From Neoceratodus forsteri (taxonomy: Eukaryota; Chordata; Ceratodontiformes; Ceratodontidae): a stretch of DNA of 64,000 nucleotides. Position numbers and translations under genes: made by a program. The notes beneath the pieces are model-generated. The model worked only from the letters and a program-made list of their open reading frames with translations. It was not told where the DNA came from and did no database searches. How positions within the stretch are numbered: the stretch's first letter is position 1; the number at the start of each line of letters is the position of its first letter. The stretch is from assembly GCA_016271365.2 (NCBI GenBank), contig CM057453.1, forward strand, positions 502,609,001 to 502,673,000, written 5' to 3'. Of the stretch, positions 34,115 to 43,318 are shown piece after piece.

Positions 34115-36278
34115 ATGTCCATTTCAGTTAGGCTTAAATGCAATGTGGTGAGGAAAGCTGTTGTGTTCCTATGGACCAGACACTGATGACACTTCAGGGG
34201 ACAATCTAAGGATTTAATAGCCACGAGCCAAGGCTAGCTCCCAGGTATCAGCATTTTCTAGTCACCCAGGAGTTCAAGTCAGCCCTGGACCAGACATTTT
34301 AAAGTTTTAAAAAAGGGTTACATTTTGTATTTTTCCCCCTTTTTGGCAAGATAAATGACAGCCTCGGACACACAGACAGGCACTGAAAAGTTCTTAACTT
34401 TAACTCACTTGTACTACCCCAGAAGATGAGGCTTTACGCACACTAGGAGCAGGGGCAACTAGTATGCCGCCTGTGTGTTAAGTAATAAAACAAAAAAACT
34501 TTACCCAGCACACCACACATCCAGACAAATGAACACACCCAGTTTGGTGTTACTTTTTGCTGACCCCTTGTTTCATTAATTTTTACACACAGCAGTTTAT
34601 TTTATTTATTTATTTGTACATCAGTTTACAAACCTTGTGTTTACACTGGCTGTGAGCAACACAAAAGGTGCACTCCCAAAGAGCTGGCACTACATACTGA
34701 TTTACTTGACTGTGGCACTACATGCCTTCTGTTGACTAAACCTTGGTTAAAATGAGTCTGCATAGATCTCTAGTTTGCTTTTCTGTTTTTACTCAACCTA
34801 AATTTACTGAAAACCTCTAACACTTTTTGAGCCCACACAAGTCTGTACAGGACAGTAACATTACACCCTTGCTCCCCAAGCTGCTCTGATTGCTATGTGT
34901 TTCTAATAAGCAGTACCAAATTCAAGAGATAGTCTTATCAGGTTAAAAAAAGGAAAAAATCCTTAGCTGTTTTGCTCACCTGCAACTGAAGTTCTTGTAG
35001 TCACAGTGTGAGTGTTCTGATAGACTGTATTGAGGTGGCAGTTTGGCCAGAAAACTGCTGCTCTTAAAAACCCTCCCATCTTGCGCACCTAGAGTTGGCG
35101 GTAGTATTACCATGATTCCTACTGTCTTGCATTCACTGAGGGCTCAGATTTCAGTGGAGAGCCCAGCTAATTTCATGCAACCTCACTCCTGAACCTGCTC
35201 CCCCCCCCCAAAAGCTGTATGCACAGGCAGCTCTACTCTGGTATCTTTCTCCCTCCCCCATCTTGACACTGAATACACTGCTGGAAGCACCTCTGTCCTG
35301 CTGCCTTTTAAAAAAGCAGTCAGGAATTGGTGCCCAGTGCCCCCTTATTCCAGTCCCTGCACTTTAGAGAGAAAATGTTACACTGGATTAAGATTTGTAC
35401 TCCAATCCACTTGCATTATCCTTTATATTTTTAAGGTTGGTCTGCATAGCGGACCCATTCCTATTGTGATCAAAGTCACACAGTGTTTTACAGCTGTCCT
35501 CTTGAAATGTGTTGATGGGCTGGGAAGTGATTGTCTTATGGCAGTGAGTGAGTCGTGCGGCTTTCTAATCCTCTTTGCAGCTGTCTGTAACCATTTGCTA
35601 ACTGTTGTCTGCAAGGAGAACAGTGCATGAGAACCTGATGAGCAGGTGGGGAATCTCATGTGAACATGCAGCTGACCTAGGTAATACACTGAGGAAGTCC
35701 TCGGGCTGTTTATCCTCCCCTCCCCCCACTGTGATGGCAAGAATGACACTGAATTAGCTCAGAGAGGAAATACTAATAAACTCTTAGTCTGCACAACTTT
35801 GTGAATGGAAAGCTAACCTTTATTTCTTTCTGAAAAAATAAATTAAAGTGCCTATTTAAAACTGAGAGTTTCCATGCTATTGATAAAGAATAGCAGAGCT
35901 GTGGCACCATGTGATGCTTGTAAGGGCTAGTAAGTATCTCTCCCAGCCTCCCAGTATAATGAAAAAAGGCCAAGTTTCCCATCAGTTCAAGAAGCCTGGT
36001 CGGGGACTGGGAAACAAAGGGGGGGGGACAGGGAGAGGCAGTTTGCAAAACAATACTTAGCCAACATAAAAACAATTCTAATCTATCTATCTGAGTGTCC
36101 CTGTAATTTGAGACGGGGAAAAGCACACAGGACTCGGTGAAACAAAAGGCCAGTGATACTGTCAAGCAGGTTTGAGATGATCTTTATGGCTGGTCAGCAA
36201 CCTAGATGAGGTGGTTGTTTATAGAGCTGGAATACAGGCTGTTCCTAGCTTAGTTCAAGCAGATGGGAAAAGCACTTT
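34115..36278. other. Long non-coding stretch, no gene recognised
   Basis: The longest gene-free and repeat-poor piece in the window. It holds an ATTT run at 34,600-34,616, a C run near 35,201, and a G run near 36,020. Minus-strand frames at 35,423-35,749 (108 residues) and 35,773-36,165 (130 residues) match nothing I recognise and lack a supporting splice or repeat context. It may be unique intergenic or intronic DNA. Confidence 0.45.
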
Positions 36279-36432
36279 TCAAACAACATGAAGTCTTGCT
36301 ATATTATAGACATTAGCAGTTTGATCCAGCTCTAGAACTGCTCCGGAGTGAAATGGTTAAAACCATTCCAAAATAGAATTTTGGCACGAGAGCAGCTCTA
36401 TCTGTGTCATTTCAAGCTTGAACTGTCAGATT
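36279..36432 (+). repeat. DIRS 3 left inverted terminal repeat
   Basis: It runs from TTCAAACAACATGAAGTCTT, includes CACTCCGGAGCAG-type sequence inverted (CTGCTCCGGAGTG at 36,339), and ends at AACTGTCAGATT. It is reverse complementary to 41,697-41,833 almost without mismatch. Confidence 0.92.
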
Positions 36433-36748
36433 CTTTACTCCGCCTCAGTGAACAGTCGCTCCGGAGATTTCTCCTTCTGCTCGAGTTCATTTCTTGGTTT
36501 AAAAAGTGTTTTCTCTGTTGGATTTAACGAGAATAGTTTCATTTAACACATAAAACCGTTCGGTTCAAGCTCTATCTGTGGTAACCGTAAGTAAATGAAG
36601 GTTTTGTCTGTGTGGAACTTGTAAGTTATCAGTTCGGTTTTGAACCGATCAGTGGAGTTAAAACTCATTTAAAACTAAAGTTACTATTTTAAGTCGGTTC
36701 CGGTTCTTATCGGTTCTAAAAAGCGGATTTATTCGTTTTTCCAATACC

Positions 36749-38540
36749 GTGACACGGTTAGGAACCGATAAAGTGTCTACCTGGCTGCCGTTAAAGGGCA
36801 AGTTTTTGGTTAGGCTGGCATTATATCTGAAACCCAAAGAAAAACCCGGGCCCACTGGGTTTCAACACTGTGATGTTTGTGGGAAGTCTTTGCCAAGGCT
36901 GACCCACACACCTATATGTTTATTGTCTGGGGTTTGACCACCTCAGTCAGACTGCCAGGTATGTAAAATTTCCTGCAACCACCCTGGAAAAAGATTGGGC
37001 AGGCTCCAGGGCGAGAGGCAAAAAGTCCGCTGACCCGGATGGCCAGCCCGGTTCGTGCCAACCGAGACCGGAGAAGTGCCCTCTGACCAGGGCCAGACTT
37101 CCTCAGGCAAAAGAAAAGCTGGTTCTGAGAACCAATTCCAGTAAAGAAAACAAGAAAATCAGCAGGTCTGAGGTCCAAAATTCCTTCTCCAACTGCTGCA
37201 GAGATAACAAAAGCCATACAAATTGTCCAGTCACTGTCTCAGGGTCCGTCAGAACCACCACTATCTGGTAAAAGGTCGGTTCGTCCGGTCCCAGTGGTTC
37301 AGGATTATGATATTGAGGAATTTTATGAACCAGAGGAGGGAGGAGGATTATGAACAGTATGAATGTGGCTGGGAAGGTCTGGGTGTGCCCATTGAACGGA
37401 CATCTCCCCAGACAGACCTTTAGAATCTCCCCTATGCTGTCTGAGTCCCCATCTCATTTATGTTTTATAAAAAGTTGCTGAAACCCTCCAGCTTCCTTTA
37501 GAAGAGGCTGTGGATGAGCAAGAGGGCCTGATTTTGTAGAAATGATGGATATTCCAGAGTCTAGGAGATTGTCTATTCCTTTACATAAGTCTTTTAGGAA
37601 ACAAACAATTAAAATTTTAAAGCTCCTAATTCTGTGCCTCCTGTAGATAAAAGATGGACAGAAGGTATACATTGTCAGGCCCTGATACAGAATTCCTTTC
37701 TCAGCAATGCAGTCATGTTGGGGTAGCTCAGGCTGCTGCCTGTGCTAAACTAATATTCCCTTGGCTTCATCCTCCTGACAAAGGATTCCAGGAAGATTGA
37801 TGCCATGGCAAAAAAACAGTATATGGCAGCCTCTCTGGGACTCAGGCAGAAGCAAATTATAGCTTATAAGCTAGGTATCAGAAATCTAGATGGGATACTG
37901 TTATGCAATTGGCCAAGCAGGCCCATGGCCAGCTGCTAGTGAACTAGAACAGGTGGCTGCTGATGGCATTGAAGCCTCTAAGGTTCAGTTTCATGCTGCT
38001 GTGGATGTTAATGATGTTTCCTCTAGGTCATGGCCACATCTGTAGCTTTTAAGTAGGTTGGCCTGGCTCAGGTGTACTAGTTTGTCACAGGATACCCAGA
38101 CTAAGGCTATGGATTTTCCTGTGGTGGGAAATTCTCTGTTTGGAGAGCAGACAGAGAATTACATGAAGAAGATGGATGAATATGGGACTACTTACAAGAG
38201 TGCCCAGGCTAAGGCGGCAAGCCACTCCTCAAAGGCATGCCCCAGGGGTAGGAGGTAGGCCTTTTCACAGGCCTTTCTACCAGACTCAGGCCTCCTCTGC
38301 CTATGCTCAGAGGGCTTCTTCAGAAGGCAGGGGCAGGCGAGGGGTGGGCAGACCTGCTCCCACCCCCAGCCTAAAGCTCCTGAAAGCAGGCACCCTGATG
38401 GGGTGCCCAGGTCAGATCTCATGTACCAGTGGGGGCAGGCTGGCTTACTTCAGTCAGAATTGGGCTTCATTAACCTCAGACAAGTGGGTTCTGGAAGTAG
38501 TAAGCCAGGGTCTGGTTCTCAGCAAAAAAAGTTTCCCAAG
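36749..38540 (+). pseudogene. gag: DIRS 3 gag-like region
   Basis: The first frame (36,749-36,937, 62 residues) ends with a cysteine-containing motif, HCDVCGKSLPRLTHTPICLL, like the short zinc-finger-type start of other DIRS gag proteins. Later frames (37,223-37,423, 38,058-38,258, 38,176-38,544) cover the rest in pieces with several frame changes. The C-terminal part is proline/serine-rich and precedes the reverse transcriptase. The assignment is positional plus the cysteine motif. Confidence 0.6.
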
Positions 38541-39800
38541 TTGAGAAGCAGACTTTTTCTACTGCAGGTGCTTCAGAGACCCTCGCTCTGGAAACAGAGG
38601 TCTCATCCTGTTAGCTCTCAGAGCAGTAGAAAGGTTCCTCCCTGCATCAGGGCAGGGATCTGTATTCAGATACTTCCTTACCCCAAAAGACAGGAGAATG
38701 GCGGCCCATTTAGATCTCAGATATCTGAGCAAGCATCTTTTGAAACCAAAGTTCAAAATGGTAACTCTGGCAATGATTTTACCTTCCCTAAGGCCAGGGC
38801 TGGCTAGCCTCCCTGGACCTCAAGGATGCCTATTTCCATGTCCTAATCAGAAGATCACATCAAAGTACCTCAAATTCGAACTGCCCTCAGGTTATTACCA
38901 GTTCAGAGCAATGCCCTTGACCTTAACTCTGCTCAGGGTATTCACAAAGTGTCTAGCAGTGGCAGTGGCCCCTTAGGAGGCAGAGGATTGCTGTTTTCCC
39001 TATCTAGGCGACTGGCTCATTGTAGGCCAGTCCCAGAACAGGTAAAATCTCACCTGCAGGTCACCCAGCAGCTTCTCACCTCCCTGGGTTTCTGCTAAAC
39101 CTGCCAAAGTCGGTTCTGGAACCAGTCCAGGTACTCACCTTTATAGGGGCAGAATTGGACACAAAGCTAGCCAGAGCCTTTCTTCCCCAGAAAGGGTAAA
39201 GAATTTAGTGGCTCTGGCCTCTTCCTTCACTCTGCAGGTCTCTCGACCAGCAAGACACTTCTGCAGCTCCTGGGGCACATGGCTGCATCCACAGCTGTTG
39301 TGCAGGGGCCAGATTTCAGATGAGAGACATTCAGTTTCACTTGAGAACCTTTTGGTCTCAGAAAAGACCCCCTTTCAAGTTGGTCCCAGTGACTCGAACC
39401 TTGATCCTAGCTCTCCAGTGGTGGCAGGATCAGAGCAATTTAGGCGAGGGTCCCTTCATTTCCCCTTCTCACGACTTGACTCTCCTACAGATGCTTCCCT
39501 TCTGGGTTAGGGGACCCACATGGGTGACCTTTCCACTCAGGGAGTTTGGTCCCCAGGAATCTCTGCTCCACATCAATTTGCTGGAACTCAGAGCTGTCTT
39601 TTAGCTCTTCAAGCTTTTCTGCATCTGTCCCGACAAGGTGATACAAGTCAGAACAGACAACACCACAACAATGTGGTACTTCAACAAACAGGGGCACTCG
39701 GTCTTGACCTTGTGCACCGAGGCAATGAAGTTGTGGTCTCTGGCCTATTCCCTGAACACTTCCTCATAGCAGTTCATCTTCCAGGGAAGGACAATGTCTA
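38403..39800 (+). pseudogene. RT-RH: DIRS 3 reverse transcriptase and RNase H
   Basis: Blocks appear in all three frames: LDLKDAYFHV-type sequence near 38,815-38,845, YLKFELPSGYYQFRAMPLTL near 38,868-38,928, and FPYLGDWLI near 38,996-39,022, where the catalytic YxDD is altered to YLGD. RNase H traces include LLHINLLELRAVF ending at 39,604, a VRTDNTTTMWYFNKQG block near 39,647-39,690, and a DNV-type end near 39,790. Degenerate. Confidence 0.8.
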
Positions 39801-40247
39801 GCGGATGCCCTCAGCAGGATTTCCCAGGGCCATCACAGATGGTCCCTGGATCCTCAAGTGCTGGGGATAGTTTTTGCCAGGTGGGGCATCCCTCAGATAG
39901 ATCTTTTGCAGCCCCAGACAATCACAAACTTCCTCTGTTCTGTTGCAGGCCTCAGTGCTGGGCTCAGTTCCCTGGATGCCCTTCTTCTGGATTGGGAGGG
40001 AAGTTCCTCTATGCTTTCCCCCTTTCCTCTCTATTCAAAGTACTAGTCAAAATCAGATCTCAGCCTTGCAGGGTGATTCTGATTGCCCGGATGAGCCAGG
40101 CAGCCTGGTCCCTCCTTCTGTCTCTGACAGTCCATCTTCCCCTGTGCCTCCCCAGGAATCACAATCCTGTTGACTTGTGCCCAGGGAAGGGTTTGGTATC
40201 GGACCTCAAATCCCTCAACCTCAAGGCCTGGCTCTTGAGGGTTAGAG

Positions 40248-41260
40248 TTGCTGATTTACACCTCTCTCAGGGTGTTCTTGAGATCTAAAGGCTTCAGAAA
40301 GCCTTCCACTAGGGCTACTTATAGTTCTAAATGGAAAAGGTTTTCCATTTGGTGTGCTGGGAAAAATATTTCCCCAGAATCTGCTGAATTGCCCATTTTG
40401 TTAGATTACATGGTACATGGTACATCTTAATTCCTTGGGTCTCAGACCAGCTACCCTGAGAGTTCATTTGGCAGCTGTGTCCTCTTTTGTGTCAGCAGGC
40501 AAGTCATCCCCTCTTTCCTCTCATCCTGTGTTTTCCAAGTTTTTTAAGGGATTACTCCATACTAATCCTCCCTTTCGGGAACCGGCCCCTGCTTGGGACC
40601 TTAATGTTTGCATTGCCCAGTTAATGCAAACCCCTTTTGAACCTCTGTCTTCTGCAGAGCTTAAGTACCTAACTTGGAAAACTGTTTTCTAGTGGCTATC
40701 ACTTCTGCCAGGCAGCATAAGTGAATTGCAAGCCTTGTCAGTGGAGACTGACTTTATTTCTTTCCACAGGGATAAGGTAGTCCTTAGGACTAATAGGAAG
40801 TTTTGCCTAAGGTGGTTTCAGATTTCCATCTTAATCAATCTATCGCCCTTCAAGTATTTTCACTGATGACTCCTCTTGGTGAGAGGAGGTTGCACAACTG
40901 TTAAGAGAGCTCTTAGTTATTATATAGGCGTACCAAAGGTCACAGGTTCGAATCCCTCAACTTTTCCTTACCTATGGTGAAGTTGGGAAAGCAAACCTGC
41001 CACTAAGAGATCAATAGCCAGGTGGATTGTCTCTTGTATCCAATTTTATTATCAGAAAGTGGCCAGAGCCCCCGGTTTGAGGCTCATTCTACCAGGGTAC
41101 AGCTGCATCTCTAGCTGCTGCCAGAGATATCCCTTTATTAGAGATTTGCCAGGCTGCTACTTGGAAAACAGTACACACTTTTACCAAGCATTAGTCCCTG
41201 GATGTCCAGGCCAGGAGAGATGCTCGGGTTTGGCACAGCTGTTCTTCAAGCCTATTCCTA
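40248..41260 (+). pseudogene. YR: DIRS 3 tyrosine recombinase
   Basis: The frame at 40,248-40,430 begins the domain (STRATYSSKWKRFSIWC). The frame at 40,417-40,692 continues it (NSLGLRPATLRVHLAAVSSF). The catalytic-arginine block follows in another frame, decayed (ISELQALSVETDFISFHRDK near 40,720-40,775). A roughly 190-bp piece with a tRNA-like B box (40,865-41,055) interrupts the domain before the histidine block (RAHSTRV near 41,082-41,102). Inactive. Confidence 0.75.
40865..41055. mobile_element. Small insertion with tRNA-like B box
   Basis: The recombinase sequence is lost over this stretch. It contains CACAGGTTCGAATCCCTC (40,950-40,967), an excellent match to an RNA polymerase III B box. 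No well-paired tRNA cloverleaf could be drawn, so it is more likely a SINE piece than a tRNA gene. A weaker similar box (CAGTTTGAATCCCTCC) occurs at 45,829. Confidence 0.4.
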
Positions 41261-41299
41261 AGTAGGTTCTCCTTCTCCATGGAGGTACTGCTGTGTATT

Positions 41300-41388
41300 C
41301 TGCTAATGTCTATAATATAGCAAGACTTCATGTTGTTTGAAGAAAAAATTACTCACCTTAGTAATGTTGTTTCTTCTAATGGAGTCTT
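41300..41388 (+). repeat. DIRS 3 internal complementary region
   Basis: The first half (CTGCTAATGTCTATAATATA ... TGTTGTTTGAA) is the reverse complement of the element's left end. The second half (AATTACTCACCTTAGTAATG ... TTCTAATGGAGTCT) is the reverse complement of the right end. The junction at about 41,342 equals the joined ends of a circular form. Confidence 0.9.
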
Positions 41389-41696
41389 ACATTATAACCC
41401 CCAACCTGCCCTCTCAGAACCTCTACTTGGTGGGTGCGGGCAACAGAGTGTGGGCACTACTTATGTCCTGTTAGCATTTTGTCCCTTTGGGACTTTGGGT
41501 GTGTGTATGTGTGCGTGTGTGTGTTTTATTATACTTATGTTCCATTTTCATATTATTAGAATGGTGTTAGTATTTCTGGTCCCCTGACTTGAGTCTTGGG
41601 TGTTGGGACCATCAATGGTTGTTATTATTTAGGTAGCCATTTGGCTAGTGTGAGTTACAGCTTCCACACAGACCTTAGTGAGCTTGGCTCGTAAAG

Positions 41697-41876
41697 ATCT
41701 GACAGTTCAAGTTTGAAATGACACAGATAGAGCTGCTCTCGTGCCAAAATTCTATTTTGGAATGGTTTTAACCATTTCACTCCGGAGCAGTTCTAGAGCT
41801 GGATCAAACTGCTAATGTCTATAATATAGCAAGACTCCATTAGAAGAAACATTACTAAGGTGAGTAATTTTTTCTT
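41697..41876 (+). repeat. DIRS 3 right inverted terminal repeat
   Basis: It mirrors the left repeat and extends beyond it by about 40 bases (CATTAGAAGAAACATTACTA, then AGGTGAGTAATT), which are repeated only in the internal complementary region. Confidence 0.92.
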
Positions 41877-42427
41877 ATGAGCTAAGTAACACTCCTAACC
41901 CTATATAGTGCAACAACATACCTGATTCTAAAACTGAAAATATTTAAAAATTATCTTCTAGGATTAAACATTTGGAGAATATGACCTTTGCGTAGCCTCA
42001 GATTAGTGACAAAACATGATCTTTTTGCCATGGTAGAGATTTGAATAAATGGGGACAATACAACGGGAGCTAATGGGGCTTAAAATTTGCCTTTGGTTCC
42101 AGGGCAGTTCCCCTCCATGGTCTATCAAATGGGGATGGGGACACATATTTCTTGGGGATGGATAAAATTGGAGAATTTCCCAGAAACATGTCTGCAGACC
42201 TCTGTGTACTCCTGTCACTCATTCCCTATTCTGTTCTGTTGTAGGGTTTCTCTCACTTCCCTGGACTCCCTGCTCTTGGTCTGTTTTCATCTGCATCTTT
42301 TCACTGCTGCAGTTGCTCGTCTGCAGATCCCTTTGTCCTCGTAAAATGCTTGCACATTCCATACCACCAGTTGCAGCAGTGCTGGGACTGCAGTAATGCA
42401 AATGAAAATTAGGCAACGCTAGCAAGC

Positions 42428-42858
42428 TGTAAGACCCAGTCCACACTACCACCTGAAAATCCATAAAGTTTCCAAAATGGTTCAAACAGGTAACATTACA
42501 GTGTGTCTACATTACAGTACCTGTGAACCGTTTTGGAAACCATTACAGTCCGTCCACACATCGGGTGAAGTGTGACCTTGACGGTCCGCTCCCTGTCCCA
42601 CAATGCAGTTTGTGCCGCACTGAGGGCAATGCTGGAGCTACACACTCACGTGTCCACACTGCCACTGGTAATGTTACAGCAGCGAAACCATTTTCTGAAC
42701 TGTTGTTGAAACCACCTCATAAGTGGTTCCTGTAACGGTTCAGAAAACGCCTGCTGTAACATTACCAATATGAACGCAAGCCGTTTTGGTAACGGTTTGA
42801 GACCACTTTAGCTGTCTGTAACATTACAGAGGCAGTAGTATGGACAGGGCCTAAGGCT
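42428..42858. mobile_element. Foldback DNA element with ACTGTCCA/TGGACAG-type ends
   Basis: The left end (TAAGACCCAGTCCACACTAC) is an imperfect inverted copy of the right end (GTAGTATGGACAGGGCCTA). The motif TGTAACATTAC or its complement recurs at least four times inside, and 42,655-42,775 folds back on itself around 42,715. GTCCACACT-type ends are common among short hAT-like elements, but I see no clear target duplication and no transposase. Confidence 0.6.
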
Positions 42859-43029
42859 TAATTTCCTTGCCCCTTTCCTGTGCTTCCTGCCATGCCTGGC
42901 TCATATTTTACTCTCCTTCCCCATCACATTACTATACTCTCTGTTGTCTGTTTATACATCCCCTCCTTTCTCCTGCTTGCACTGAAACTGTGACTCAGAT
43001 TTCAGACACACAGATGAACTGCTGTAGCA

Positions 43030-43318
43030 GGTCCCTGTAAGGTACTCTATGTTCAGGAAACAAACCCCAGTAGGCATGCAGTTCTAATGCTTCATACATT
43101 TATTTGTGCAAAATGTACATGATTTACAGAATGCTGGACCAGAAAAAGTTAAATTGCTGAATAGCACCAGTCCAAGTTTGCTGTTCAGCAATTTAATTTT
43201 TGCTGGTCAGGCATTCTGTAAATCGTGCACGTTCTGCACAAATAAATGTATGAAGCAGTAGAACTGCATGCCTACCGGATGTTTGTTGTTTCCTTAGCCT
43301 AGAGTAACTTACAGGGGA
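43030..43318. repeat. Palindrome of about 290 bp
   Basis: The arms mirror each other around 43,178. TAGGCATGCAGTTCTA mirrors TAGAACTGCATGCCTA, CATACATTTATTTGTGCA mirrors TGCACAAATAAATGTATG, and GATTTACAGAATGC mirrors GCATTCTGTAAATC. It has a short loop and no coding capacity. Confidence 0.85.

Larger units (their letters stand above)
36279..41876 (+). mobile_element. DIRS-type retrotransposon 3, complete architecture
   Basis: This is a 5.6-kb element bounded by inverted terminal repeats (36,279-36,432 and 41,697-41,876) with an internal complementary region at 41,300-41,388. In between lie gag-like, reverse transcriptase/RNase H and tyrosine recombinase regions in the DIRS1 order. Ends share no duplicated target. 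Its terminal sequence is unrelated to that of DIRS 2, so they are different families. Many frameshifts indicate inactivity. Confidence 0.9.

Noticed and set aside
40909..40970. Functional tRNA gene
   Set aside because: The B box is good, but acceptor and T stems do not pair convincingly and no clear A box sits at the proper distance.
22679..41876. Endogenous retrovirus or LTR retrotransposon with long terminal repeats
   Set aside because: Terminal repeats are inverted rather than direct, integration-type proteins are tyrosine recombinases, and no protease or DDE integrase is visible; this is DIRS architecture.
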